A stretch of 64,000 nt of DNA, from the NCBI GenBank assembly GCA_037447655.1, contig JBBHKE010003466.1:164921-228920 (forward strand), given 5' to 3'. Origin of the DNA: Zygnema cylindricum. Taxonomy: Eukaryota > Streptophyta > Zygnematophyceae > Zygnematales > Zygnemataceae. Below, piece by piece: positions 1 to 10,965 of this stretch. The translations under genes and the position numbers were made by a program. A model generated the notes under the pieces. That model was given only the letters and a program-made list of their open reading frames with translations. It searched no databases and was not told the origin of the DNA. Each line of letters opens with the position of its first letter. Position 1 is the first letter of the stretch.

Positions 1-180
1 TAATTCTCTGTCTTTCTCACTCTCCCTGCTTCTCTCTCTCTCTTTCTCCCCCCCTCTCGCTCTCTCCCTTCCTAACTTTCTGTCTTTCTCTCTCTCCCTG
101 CTTCTCTCTCTCTCTCTTTCTCCCCCCCTCTCGCTCTCTCCCCTCCTAACTCTCTGTTTCTTTTCCCTCCCTCTCATGGA
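1..180. repeat. CT-rich tandem repeat
   Basis: Pyrimidine-rich sequence made of about two and a half units of 73-74 bp, starting near 1, 73 and 147. Each unit begins TAA(C/T)T and contains runs of CT and a CCCCCCC tract. The repeat ends just before the ORF at 181. Such CT tracts are common in plant 5' leaders and in introns near the 3' splice site; either reading fits here. Confidence 0.8.
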
Positions 181-783
181 ATGCAGGGGGAAGAAATATG
201 CGGCCTTCTCGACACCCATATTTCCGATGCGCTTCGCTTTGCTCCATCCCCGAGTCCAGCGACCGCAAAGAGCGTCGCCGACTCTCCTTCCGAATCGAAG
301 GAGGAATCCCCCCTCCCCCTTAAAACGCCTGCACACAGTGAAACATCCGGCGAGCCTCTCTCCCCGGCGAGGACACCTGGCAGCAGCGAGTTCAGCTCGA
401 GTTCCTTTGGGAATGTTTTGCGGAAATCCATTTCTGAGGAACGAATAGCTGCAGAGATTCAGACCGTGAATGGTAATGAACTCGGTGATGAGCACTTGAA
501 GAGTATAGCTCAAGGAGGAGAGAGTTCATCGCAGTTTAACTCACCTTCCTCTCTTCCTGTCCTTGCCTCTTCTTCGAAATCCGCAATCTCAACAGGCTCA
601 AAGCCCGGTAGGTGGAGCCATAGGGAAAAGGCAAAGTTGGAAGGGATTAGTCCTTCTTCCGAAAAGTCATCTCAAGGAGGACACTCGATTTTGCCGTTCA
701 TGGGGAGAGGCAAAGGCTCAAGCTCTCCTTTGCCCAAAAGCAAACTTAGGTTTAGTGATAGCAATTCAACAGAGGAGTCCTGA
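181..783 (+). CDS. unrecognised Ser-rich protein or last exon
   Basis: An open frame of 200 codons ending in TGA at 781-783. The product is hydrophilic and Ser/Pro-rich in the first half (SPSPAT, ESPLPLKTP), has a short charged stretch (EERIAAEIQ) in the middle and ends in a Ser-rich basic tail (SHREKAKLEG, FMGRGKGSSSP, SKLRF). I see no transmembrane segment and no domain I recognise; it looks largely disordered. Either translation starts at ATG 181, with the CT repeat as leader, or this is the last exon of a gene entering from the left, with an acceptor at the CAG ending at 186 and the frame continuing at 187. The polypyrimidine run just before supports the acceptor reading. Codon use is unlike the decayed elements nearby and the frame has no internal stop, so it may be real, but I cannot assign a function. 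Confidence 0.4.
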   Translation: MQGEEICGLLDTHISDALRFAPSPSPATAKSVADSPSESKEESPLPLKTPAHSETSGEPLSPARTPGSSEFSSSSFGNVLRKSISEERIAAEIQTVNGNELGDEHLKSIAQGGESSSQFNSPSSLPVLASSSKSAISTGSKPGRWSHREKAKLEGISPSSEKSSQGGHSILPFMGRGKGSSSPLPKSKLRFSDSNSTEES

Positions 784-1430
784 GTGTTTATATTTATCTC
801 AAGCCGAAGGATACTCTTCAAGAATGAATAAATTAAGTGTTTGATAGCGTTTTTGTTAAATGGATTGTTCATGGAAGGGATGACGGAATAATGTTCCCTA
901 TATTGGACTGCACCTTTGTGGAGCGTCTGGAGCTTTGCCAGGGATTTTTAGGGTTTTTTAGGTTTTTTTAGGATTTTTGAAGGTTTTGTAGGATAATGGG
1001 ATTTTTTAAGGATGTTTGGCTTTTCAAGGGCTGCGGGACAATTTTCGGGTTTTCCACACGCATATGGGCGTTTAATTGGTTAGTATGTTCATTAGTTTGT
1101 TATCCCTTCTTTTTTTCCATTTTGGTTTACCTTGTGATTATTTTTAGTGGGCTCCTTTCTTTACCACCATCAGAAGAAGTACGGAGCATTTTGGTAAACA
1201 AATAAGTAGGTAGTTCACAGTGCAGAAGAGACGTTCTGAATGACGTGATAACTCATTTGGTTTGTTTTTCGGTGTTTGCCGTTGCTATAAGAAAAAGAAA
1301 AAAAAGTGGGCCGACTTTATTAAAAAGCGCGATGGTAAACCATCTCAGTCCATAAGAACAAAAAAAAGTAGCGTTGCTAAAACTGAAAAACCACATAACA
1401 AGGGAATAAACAAAAGGGAAAATCAAAGCA
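784..1430. other. intergenic, T-rich stretch
   Basis: No gene seen. Positions about 946-1010 hold a T-rich run with several TTTTAGG/TTTTAGGG-like words, resembling degenerate telomere-type repeats but too short and irregular to call. An A-rich stretch lies near 1290-1400. Part of this may be 3' untranslated sequence of the preceding ORF. Confidence 0.5.
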
Positions 1431-1729
1431 AAAACTATGAAAATACGAAAGGATGGCAGGGAAGTCGAAAACACCCAAAAAAGCAAAATCCAACAAACAA
1501 AACATCAAAGGAAAAAGCTGACACGTAGCAAAAAACCCCCAACAGAACTAAAAATTTACGGGAAGCAACCACGTAAGTCCCCGAATCCCGGAGGAGCACG
1601 AGGAGGAAGTTCCGGAACACGCAGTCGATCCATAACGGCAATAGACAATCGAAGTAACATAGAAACCAACACCCGTTGTAGGGCCACGGAAAAACGTTGA
1701 CGATAAAAAGAATTAAGGACTGAAACAGG

Positions 1730-4540
1730 AGGGCTCCTAGGTCCTCGCCTCTCGAACGAGCGCCGACCACAAGTACGGAAAAACTCGTCCAAAGCCACAC
1801 CCAAGCAACCAAATATCTCGACCGCCATCGGAATGAAGCAATCCATAGCGTCGCGATGGGCATAATCACGCTCTTTCCTCTTAGCTGCATCACGGGCAGC
1901 CACTCCCATATGCCGAGCCGCTTGGTTGACGACTGTAGTTGAGGTAGGGTTCTTCAAAACAATGTCACCAAATGTACAACGCGCACCATCAAGTAATACA
2001 AGGTCGATCCGACGCGAAGGTGTAGAAACTAATGGTTTTATTAGTATTTTCTAGGTCTGAAAAGAAATATAGAAGTCGAGGCAGTCTATCTCTAACTTCT
2101 CTCTCCAACTCTCAAACTTGTCGCAGTCACTGAGAAATTGGAGACTCGCCCCCGTGGGAGCAACGAAGCAAATGGACCCCATCGGGCTCGAGAACGTGGC
2201 CGCAGGAGCAAACAAGTGAGCCAAACAAAGGTGGGTGAGGGAGGCCAAGCCGGAATCTAAGGGCCGTGGTGAACTGAGCCGGGTGAAACGAAGAGTGGAT
2301 AAGATAGGGACGGCCAATAGCCAAGCTCCAGAGCCAGGTCCGCCACAAGATAGAAAACGTGCACGCGAAGAATTGGAAGGAAGCGCCTGAAGAAGCTCGG
2401 ATTTAATAGCGGCGACAACCCGATCAGAAATGGATTCCTGAACACGCGCAACTGATGTCGTAACGAGAGTGGAAATAATCAGCATGTCCTCGATAGCAGC
2501 CGGAGTAAGAGAACGTGATGCATCCAAAAGGGACCACTTGAAGGCGAGCTAACCATCCGAAACACGGGGAGCCACGGCCGCAAGAATAGGAGTGTCACCA
2601 GCCAAAAAACGAGAGACAATAGTGGAAGCAACAAGGCACCAACTCCCCAAATAGGCGGCTGGAGCAACACACGCCGTCGAGAGTAAACCCAAACCGCCAG
2701 CCGAGAGAGGAAGAGAGGCTTGGATGCGTGCCGCAGGCCCATATCACGATCAAAAGCTCCACGGCCCAACAAAGTATGGAGGACATCTATAAGCCGATCA
2801 TCGAATGCACAAAGTGAGGACACAAAGGATGGGGTGGGAGGGGAAGTCCGAGTAAGGTAGGAGGGCCGGTGAGGAAAACATCGTGTGAGAAGTGCAAAGG
2901 CCACTAGGGGATCAGAAAGGTTAGGAAGGTCGTCCACGTGGGATAAATCTGTCTGAAGAGCGGAATCAAGGAATGTCGTGACGTATGGATCGGAACCAAG
3001 TGGGCAACCCAACACACGAATGCCTTTAGAAGGAGGAGTCTGAAAACCAAGAGGGTGAGTGAAAGGAGGAGGAATAGGACGTGGAGACCAAACAACACAC
3101 TTAGAGGGCTGGACCGAAAGATTGAGTTCAGCCAAGCGAGCCTTGAAAAAGTCATAGGCTGGTATAACTTGATCCGAAGGACCAATAATGTGTGTGTCAT
3201 CTGCAACTGAAGGGAAGAGGCAAGAATGATAAGCAGCTGCGGAAGCTCGGAGGGCGCGGTAATGGGCTAGGGTAAACAAAGGACCCCCAAGAGGATCACC
3301 CTGACGAGTGCCAGTCGTGGAGGAAAGTGGGACCAAATCATCATCATTGGAGAAAGAGAGGCTACTGCTCAATGAATAAAAAGCTCTCACAAAAGGAAAT
3401 ATCTGAATAATCGGGGAAGGTGCAGCCATAAGCTCCGAAAAAATTGCATTTCGATCCATTGTATTAAAGGCATTAGAAACATCCACCTGGAGAACTAACT
3501 AATCCGGATGGGCATCTAACAAAGCCCGGATCCCATGGACCACGGCCTCAGAACCCCCCCGGGTTGCCACTTCGAACTGGAGGAGAGAAATAATCATGGA
3601 AAGCGGGCTGGAGCTGGATGCAGATGGCGCGGGCCACCAACCGGTACAATACCTCGCCCACTGCAATGCAATAGGGCGGATTTCCCCATTGGGTTTGGTG
3701 ACAGCTACGAGGCAGGAGGCCGTGAGGAGGTCACAAATACGTGAAGGGACAATGCCAGCCGCAATAAGGGAACAAACTCGAAAAAACATATCAAAACCCC
3801 GAGCACCAGATTCCGGAGGCAAAACGTCGCGAAATAGCTCATAAACAGTGCCCGAAGGACCCCCCGCTGAAAGATGTGGAGAAGTCGTAAGGGCTTTAAT
3901 AAAGGAGTCTCGATCCAAGATAAAACACTCAAGCGGCTCAAATGTGTGAATAGAGGGGGACTGTGGGGTAGGAGCTGGTGGATGAAGAGCCCGGAGAATC
4001 TCAACGGTCGCAAAAGACCGAGGAGCAAGATTAAATGGCTAGAGGGCCCGAACCGCTCGAGAGAGCTCACCAACTCGACCTAAATGAACCGCACGACGAT
4101 AGGAAGATGGCACATCTGAAGTCCGAGAGGTACGACCTGGTGTGAAGGAACACTCGCAACTCGATCCTCGTGCTCGGCATGAACGGCCCGCCAATCACCT
4201 CGAAGGAAACGTCGACATCGGGCCATAGTTTCTCAGGCCCCACTACCACCGCCACGGCCAAGTAAGACTAGAACCCAAAGTGAAAACATGAAAAGGAGGT
4301 GCCAAGGTCCAACATCCGCGGGATCCGAATAAATACGGGACAAAGGAAGGTAGAGGGCGTCTTGCACGATAGTCCGCACAGCCATGGGAATCCGCGTGTA
4401 TAATCGCGGACGGGGGCCCCCCAAATCATAAGCTCTGAGCATGTCTAAATCGCGTACAAATGCCCAATCTTCGCTCGTAGGTCCGGACGGGAGTATGGTG
4501 AAAGAAAGGGTACAAGAGGAAAGGCCGCTCTTGGCCAAAA
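1730..4540 (-). pseudogene. reverse transcriptase/endonuclease ORF of the LINE
   Basis: Reverse transcriptase pieces are clear. The frame from 3918 to 3499 has SAGGPSG, a KPNGEIRPIA motif and FEVATRGGSEA. The frame from 3486 to 2479 starts with DVSNAFNT, which holds the first catalytic Asp, and continues with GTRQGDPLGGPLF and a VADDTH form of the usual Y/F-ADD active site. A third frame (2348-2127) carries ALRFRLGLPHP followed by CSCG-PDG-HLLRCSHGG, the zinc knuckle. After the LTR fragment, a minus frame from 2020 reads RRIDLVLLDG ... GDIVLKN ... AAKRKERDYAHRDAMDC and FIPMAVEIFGCLG, matching the layout of a PD-(D/E)XK-like nuclease tail. At least three frameshifts separate the parts, so it cannot be translated as one protein. 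The upstream frame at 4538-4233 (IPMAVRTIVQDAL) resembles the N-terminal segment of these proteins. Confidence 0.65.
2021..2146 (+). repeat. copia LTR 5'-end fragment inside the LINE
   Basis: The sequence from TGTAGAAACTAATGG at 2021 to about 2146 is the reverse complement of the right-hand end of both copia A LTRs (compare 7600-7723 and 13006-13128). It therefore represents the first ~126 bp of an LTR in plus orientation. It sits between the LINE zinc knuckle and its endonuclease segment. No internal copia sequence or second LTR follows and I see no flanking duplication, so it is a truncated remnant. Confidence 0.8.
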
Positions 4541-4629
4541 ATTGTTGGCAACTCTTTGTATGTCGGGCAATACCGGCACCGTTCGCGAAATGGTTATGAC
4601 CGCTAATTCTTCGTGTTGTGGCTTGTGTG

Positions 4630-5120
4630 AGGTTTCGTGGAGGAGGTAAAAAGGGAGAAGATGTGAGGGTAGGCAGGACATGGTTTTGAATGAGAGGGAA
4701 AGAGGGACAGATAGAGGGAGAGGAAGGGGGAAATGGGAAGTAGGAAAGGAAGGAGGAAAAGAAACCATGGGAAAAGATGTGGAAATGGGATCTGAATCAA
4801 AAAAAAAAAAGTTTTAAGGGAGTGGACCAAGGAAATGGAGGTGGAATATGAGGAAGGAGAAGGAAGGAAGGAGGAGGAATGAAAGAAGAAGAGGAGGTTA
4901 TGGAAGGAATGGAGGAAGGAAGAAAACAGGAATGGGGAGGAAGAAATCAGATCCGATACGCGATATGGCGACGGGCGGTAGCCAGAAGTGGGGGAAGAAG
5001 ACAAAATCAGATCCGGAGGTACATATGATGGGAGTGTGTCGTTGCTAGAGGGAAGAAGAAGACAAAATTGATCCGAGGCGGCGACCGGAGCGGTCATCGC
5101 CAGAGGGGCAATTTGTGGCA
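4630..5120. repeat. purine-rich low-complexity tract
   Basis: The plus strand from about 4640 to 4960 is almost purely A and G (GGGAGAGG, AAGGAAGGAGG words) with a run of eleven A at about 4800. It lies directly upstream of the LINE remains. ORFs called across it on either strand are low-complexity shadows. From 5120 to about 5690 I see nothing recognisable. Confidence 0.7.
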
Positions 5121-5689
5121 ATCATTTGAAAACAAGTTTCATAAGATGTGAAAAAGGAATTGGATCTGGCGTGGCCACAAGAGCCTTAAGAGTCAAATAG
5201 GTTTTGTAGTCACCTTCAACTGATCAACTGAAAATGCATACAAGCGGCCGAAGTTTCATGACGGACATCCCAGATCACATAAAAACATCATCCAGGGCCT
5301 TGGCGCAAGATATGGTCTACTGGAAGACCGTGGTGATGGAATGATTCATTTGTACTAATTTTCTTGGGGGACACCTCCCACAACATGTCAATGGTAAAAA
5401 CAAACCATACTTAATCTAGAAACGTCGTTTACGTGTGACATTTTCTTTAGACAAAAATTAGTGAGATATGGTAAGCCATTTGGGTACATAGAACAAAGGA
5501 AAGGTAAAGCCAAAATGGAATTGATAAAGGTCAAACAGAGATGTGAAGAACTAACAGATCAAAAGAACAAATCAATTAAGAAGCTGAAAAGGAACTGCTA
5601 ATACAAGCAATGACGAAAACCTTGACAACAACTACCAAACCCACCGCCGGACATATTAAAATGCCAAGTAGTGTCCTTAGAAGTTGTTG

Positions 5690-6060
5690 CAGACCTGCAA
5701 ATTCACCGTCTAGTGGAGCACGCCGAATGAGATACGAAACAACGCAATGATCGATAATTACAATAGTAAATTGAAAGAGGATGGAAGCATGTGTTATTGT
5801 CAAGCCACATGTAAATGTAGATACAAAAAGTTTTAAAGACAAAAGGATGCGGGCTCCCAGTGGCCCTCCCATGGAACAGGTCGTCGACCACAAGTACGAG
5901 GGAACTCGTCTAAAGCATCGCCCAAACAATAACACATCATGATTGCCATTGGAATAAAATCCTTAGCGATCCTTGTTTCTAACAATACTATGCATTGCCA
6001 CTCCAACACTCTAAGCCCCCTAGCCTAGGCTGTAGCCGACGGAGGGTTCACCGACACTGC
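5690..6060 (-). mobile_element. second LINE 3'-end relic
   Basis: The stretch around 5860-5990 (CGACCACAAGTACG, AACTCGTC, CCATTGGAAT) lines up with 1770-1860 in the LINE endonuclease region. It is therefore a second, more degraded copy of the same 3' end in the same orientation. No reading frame survives. Limits are approximate. Confidence 0.5.
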
Positions 6061-6255
6061 CAAGCGGGAACATCGGAGGTGCCCAAAGGGACAGGAAATC
6101 GAGGGATGGAAACTTTGGGTTTGGAATGGGGGAGCAGTAGTCCATGCTCGGGTGAGATGCGTAGAAAAGATGGTGTGCACGACAGTATGAGGACTTCAAG
6201 GTGCCATCGTGGGCATGAGATCGCCACGCATGAAAACTACACCGCTGATTGTTGT

Positions 6256-6438
6256 TAGTGTTAAAAAAAAAATGCCACTTAAATCATCTTTAAGTCGTGC
6301 ACACTTGCCGGATTGTCAATTCGATGGTAGATATTAGAAGGCAAGATTCCCACTTTCATATCGGTGGTCTCCGACCGACAATCCGACGATTGTACAAGGA
6401 AAAAATATGTTTTAAGTGGCGATTTTTTGTTTAACACT
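6256..6438. mobile_element. small MITE
   Basis: About 183 bp bounded by inverted ends: AGTGTTAAA with an A-run and GCCACTTAAA on the left, and TTTAAGTGGCGATTTTTTG with TTTAACACT on the right. No coding capacity. A clean target duplication was not found. Confidence 0.55.
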
Positions 6439-6662
6439 TATAACGAGTAGGGGTGAGGAATTTTCGCAACACGTGAAACCGGTCGTCATCAATCTAATTC
6501 CTGATGTTCTTTGACCCGATATCATAAATAGTTAATAACAGTGTCTACGTGACAATACCGATCGCAATGAAGAAAATCAAATATCGGGGAAGACAATGTC
6601 TGACGTAAGGCAGAGGTCGCAATCGGGTACCCTAATCCGTACCCGACCAGTAACAGCCCGCC

Positions 6663-6667
6663 CGCGT
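6663..6667 (+). repeat. target-site duplication of copia A, left
   Basis: The pentamer CGCGT immediately precedes the TG of the left LTR and recurs immediately after the CA of the right LTR at 13129-13133. A 5-bp duplication is the normal product of copia integration. Confidence 0.9.
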
Positions 6668-7723
6668 TGAAACTCTGAGACCTCCATAAGTCCTCAGAGT
6701 GGACAGCTTCCAAGAAGCCTCTAAGATAACCCTGACCCCTTTATGTTTCAGCAAAAATAACTGCCACCCTGGCAGACAAAAACTGTGACCAACTTCACCC
6801 CTGTGAAGAGAAGAATCCCCTAAGTCGACAGCAAAAAGAATCTCTGAATTTGCTCCCCTGAGCAGTAAGTTATGGAGGGTCAAAGTTGACCTTTTGTACA
6901 GAAGCTCTCTGGGAGAGAGGGTCCTATCTTCTAATTTTTCTAAGTCCTATCTCTCTCACAGACTCTATCTACTGATGTACGGAGCCAATCAGATTTCAGT
7001 TCTGTACACAAAAGTACAGCTGCCGGTGTACTTTATGTACGACCATTGTACGACATGGCCTAAATGTCGACACGTGGTATGTCCGGATTCGCTCCCTTAA
7101 TCCTCGGAGATGCCGCGATCCAATGTCATTCCGCCACGTGTCATCCGATGTGGCGATGACCACAAACCGCCGAAATCCTCTTCCGCGATCTTGGCGTTAA
7201 TTCCGGCCGTCCGATTAAATTCACATTTAATCGTAGCCGTAATAAATACATGCGCGGTATTCGTTTCACTAAAGAAATAAATGCGCGGTATTGGTTTTTT
7301 ATCCGTACCGGAATCCGTACTTTTACATTTACTGGATATATGTCTCCCGTAATCAGTTATAGTTAAATGAACTTTTCTACGTATAAATGTTTAAATAAAT
7401 ATCAAACCCTACAATACGTAACACTACTTCTAGACTTAACGGCTAAGGCTACCAGCTTCCGGCTGTCTGCCGGCCGGTAGGTACCAGGATCAAATCATGT
7501 GGCCGGCACATATCTTTTAGTAAATTAAACCCCTAACTAAAATATATTTTCCCGTAAACCTTTGGATAGCCTAGGTAGCCATGGCTCTAGCTCCCTCTCC
7601 AATTTCTCAGTGACTGCGACAAGTTTGAGAGTTGGAGAGAGAAGTTAGAGGTAGACTGCCTCGGCTTCTTTCTTATTTCTATTCAGACCTAGAAAATACT
7701 TTAAAAGACCATTAATTTCTACA
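6668..7723 (-). repeat. copia A 3' LTR
   Basis: 1056 bp, TG...CA on both strands (TGAAACTCTG on the plus-strand left end, ATTTCTACA at the right end). It contains several CACGTG-type ACGT words, for example near 7070 and 7137, and a T-arm-like hairpin near 7485 (CCAGGATCAAATC). Nearly identical to 12075-13128. Confidence 0.95.
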
Positions 7724-7731
7724 CTCCCCTT
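7724..7731 (-). other. copia A polypurine tract
   Basis: On the element strand AAGGGGAG lies directly upstream of the 3' LTR start TGTAG. It is the expected site of plus-strand DNA priming. Confidence 0.85.
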
Positions 7732-7736
7732 ATTTT

Positions 7737-8327
7737 CTAGTCAATCTTATATTTCAGACCACACTTTTCCCTACAGAAAATTAGCCTAGGGGAAGGCACA
7801 GGTTTGGTCATCATATCTGCTACCATCTCACTATCTGGTCGGTACTCTAAGCTGATTATTTTGTTTTCTACTTTCTCTCTAACAAAGCTGAGTCTAATGT
7901 CCATGTGTTTAGCTTTAAAATGATGTTTAGGATTGGCAGAAATAGCGATTGCTCCTTGATTATCACAAAAAAAAATCTGCACACCACTCTTAAGGTGACC
8001 AAGCTCACCAAGCAAAGACTTGACCCACATCCATTCTTTTACAGCAGAACAAGAGGCCATATACTCAGCCTCCATGGTGGACTGAGCAATAACCTTTTGT
8101 TGTTTGCTACTCCAACAGCAAGCCCCATCACCCACATATAATACATATCCAGAAGTACATCTCCTCATCGGAGCATCACCATAACTGGCATCACTCCAAG
8201 TAGTGATGTCAGTATTCTCCCCACCCAAATGCAACCATAGATCCCTAGTTCCTATCAAATATCTAAGGAGTCTCTTAGCTGCCTCCCAATCCTTCTTAGT
8301 GGGAGCATTTAGACTTCTACTCAGCAC
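7737..8327 (-). pseudogene. copia A RNase H domain
   Basis: 196 codons of open frame carrying the copia RNase H signature: TTWSDASYGD (first Asp), STMEAEYMA (Glu), FCDNQGAI (Asp) and the KHMDIRL, MTKP blocks near the end. It processes RNA:DNA hybrids during reverse transcription. It is separated from the RT frame only by a TGA at 8328-8330 where copia B has a sense codon, so the two were one polyprotein. The terminal stop at 7737 lies six bases from the PPT, as usual. Confidence 0.9.
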
Positions 8328-9533
8328 TCATACAGCTGCAGCTAAATCCGGCCGGGTACAATTCATAAAATAGATTAGACTTCCCACTACTTGCCTGTAA
8401 GGAATAGTCTGCATGAACTTCTGTTCTTCAGGAGATAATTCCTTGTCTAAGACTATGACTCCTTCTTCCTCACTCCCCTCACTTCCCTTTTTCAATTCCA
8501 TTGGAGTTGTGCAACTATTAGCTTTATCCATTTGAAATTTTTCAAGCATGTTTCCTATTGCTTCCTTTTGAGTCAATCTTATAATTTTTCTTTTTCGGTC
8601 TCTCTCTACTTGAATTCCAAAAATATATTTTGCTTCCCCCATATCCTTCATTTCAAATCTCCCCTTAAGATCGGTTTTCAGTTTATTAATTTTTTCCATT
8701 GATTTACTTAAGACAAGCAAATTATCAACATAAATTGCAATAAATATAAAACCTTCCTCATCTTCGAAAACATAGATTGAGTGATCTGAGCTGATCCGCA
8801 TATATCCCAGACCGGTAAGAAACTCATCAAGCTTCTTATTCCACTGTCGAGGCGCCTGTTTCAAACCATAAAGAGATTTAATCAGCCGGCATACCTTACT
8901 CTCCTCTCCTTCCTCCACAAACCCATCGGGTAGTCGCATGAAGATCTCCTCTTCCAATTCTCCATGCAAAAAGGTTGTCTTGATGTCCATCTGGTGCACT
9001 TCAATGTCTTCCGCTGCTGCCAGGCTGACAAGTATGCGGACGGAGGGAAATTTGACCACCGGGGCAAAGGTTTCTTCGTAGTCAATTCCCTCTTTTTGTG
9101 TAAATCCCTTTGCCACTAATCGGGCCTTGTAGCGCTCGATTGTGTTATCTTGGTTCAGTTTTAATTTGAAAACCCACTTACAACCGATTGGTTTTCGGTT
9201 AGGTGGACAATCCACCAGCTCCCAAGTATCGGCTACCATAATTGAGGCCATCTCCTCATTGATGGCTGTCTTCCACCGGTTTCTTTCTGGACAAGTCATC
9301 GCCTCTCCATAAGTTTGAGGTTCATCTTGATGAGATAGTTTAGTTACCTTGTTATTAACCTGTTTTTCTTGTAGTCTTTTGCTACTTCTCTTTCCCCCCA
9401 CAAAATCAGAGGCCGGAATAGATGGTTCTCGTGGATTCTTTCGAACAAACTCGGCTTCTCCCCTATCCCTTGATTCCGAATCAATTTCCACCACGTCTTC
9501 CGCTTCGGGTAGAGTTGTCACTGGAGTTTCCAC
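8328..9533 (-). pseudogene. copia A reverse transcriptase domain
   Basis: 401 codons. Landmarks in order: [52 protein letters not shown] (first catalytic Asp), SLYGLKQAPRQW, IAIYVDNLL and GSLIYFMNCTRPD. The metal-binding pair normally reads YVDD; here the codon at 8721-8723 gives Asn. Loss of the second Asp is expected to abolish polymerase activity. The N-terminal 100 residues are the acidic linker between integrase and RT. Confidence 0.92.
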
Positions 9534-10965
9534 AGCCGAGTCCTTTTTGGTCTGATTTGTATCTGCAAGAATGTCATCTTCTCTAAAACCTGGATAGTTA
9601 GGGAGCTCAAAGTCATCGAAATTTTCTGACTCAAATCTGATTTTTACTGACTTTGTTTACTTGAAGGGATCCACAGACTTTCCTTCATCCATAACCACTA
9701 GATGCTTTACTAAGATTATATCTTCCCTTTTTAGATCATAAACTCTATATTCTTTAACATCCTCATCATATCCTAATAAGTATCCCGGTTTTCCTTTAGG
9801 ATCTAGCTTCCAATTAGACCGATCTGTATCTAGACTGAATACCTGACTGCCGAAAACCTTTAAGTGAGATCAGTATGGTTTCCGGCCTATCCATCTCTCA
9901 TAAGGTGTTTGATCTTTTATAGCTGAAGAAAGAACTCTATTTTTGAGTTAATTAGCACAGTTCATTGCTTCTGCCCAAAACCTTTTTCCTATCTTCTTAT
10001 CTGACAACATACTTCTAGCACTTTCACTTAGTGTTCTATTTAACCTTTCAGCTACCCCATTCTGTTCCGGGTTTTCTAGAACTGTCTTTTGGTGTTGGAC
10101 CCCATCTTCGTTTAGAAAATCCTCAAACTGGTTAGAAGTATACTCTCCACCATTGTCACTCCTTATACTCTTGATTATAGTTTCATAAAGTTTTTCGCTC
10201 CATGCTTTATATTGTCTAAAACAATCCTGAGCTTCGGACTTGTTTTTCAAAAAATACACTCGGGAATACCGAGACCAATCATCAGTGATAGTCATCATAA
10301 ATCTCCTCCCCCCCGGTGAGGGCACTTTAGCTGGTCCCCAAATATCTGTGTGTACTAGATCTAGAATTTTTTCTCCCTTATAGGTGGCTGTTTTAGGAAA
10401 GGGTAATCTGTGTGTTTTACCTTGAGCACATCCACTGCAATCACTTATATTATCATTCTCACTAAACTTAATCCCTTCCACCACTCCCATCTTTTTCATC
10501 TCTCTTAACTTGTCTAGATTCACATGCCCAAGCCTCTTATGCCACATTATAATATCATGAACACCAGCATAATAAAGTTTCTTCTTTTCATTACTTAAAA
10601 CCAGCCTAAACATCCCATGGCTACCTTTCTCAGCAATGAAATAGACATCCTCCTCAAAACTAGCAGTAAAGACTCCTTCCCTAGTGCTAGTAAAAAAACC
10701 CTTATCATCTAATACGGATGTAGAGATGAGGTTTTTGTTCAGCTCCGGAATAAACAATACATCGGAGAATGTTACTATGGATGTCTTTCCTTCTACTAAC
10801 ACTTTCAAATCTACCGATCCTACAAGAGTAGTGGTGACTATCCTCCCATCCCCGTACTCTATCTCTACGGTAGGAATATTTCTTATCTTAGTGATTAGGT
10901 GCCTATCCTTACACATGTGCATGGAGGCACCTGAATCTACAATCCAGCCTATTCACCTTTCAATC
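9534..10965 (-). pseudogene. copia A protease and integrase
   Basis: The minus frame just above 10922 encodes the retropepsin motif DSGAS at the start. HKRLGHVNLDKL with CSGCAQGK then forms the GAG-pre-integrase zinc-binding HHCC. The integrase core has LVHTDIWGP (Asp), IRSDNGGEY (Asp) and ENPEQNGVAE (Glu), so the DDE triad is intact. A stop at 9948 breaks the frame inside the integrase, and another lies near 9658. The protease frame is shifted relative to the upstream gag frame near 10950, so read-through is impossible in this copy. Confidence 0.9.

Larger units (their letters stand above)
1690..4560 (-). mobile_element. non-LTR retrotransposon with restriction-like endonuclease, decayed
   Basis: Minus-strand remains of a LINE-type element. 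In element order: an N-terminal part near 4540-4230, reverse transcriptase from about 3920 to 2530, a CCHC-type knuckle near 2230-2150 and a restriction-like endonuclease segment at about 2020-1840. An endonuclease at the C-terminal end after a zinc knuckle is the arrangement of early-branching non-LTR elements (R2-like or Utopia-like clades) rather than of L1-type plant LINEs, which carry an N-terminal APE endonuclease. No poly-A tail or target duplication could be fixed, so both ends are approximate. A copia LTR fragment interrupts it at 2021-2146. Confidence 0.65.

Noticed and set aside
946-1010. Interstitial telomere repeat
   Set aside because: TTTTAGG words are irregular in spacing and sequence, and T-rich DNA gives such words by chance.
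4603-5121. 172-codon minus-strand ORF
   Set aside because: Mostly Ser/Phe/Leu from a purine-rich tract, no recognisable motif; it is upstream sequence of a decayed LINE.
9349-9555. Plus-strand ORFs across copia A
   Set aside because: Shadows of the minus-strand polyprotein.
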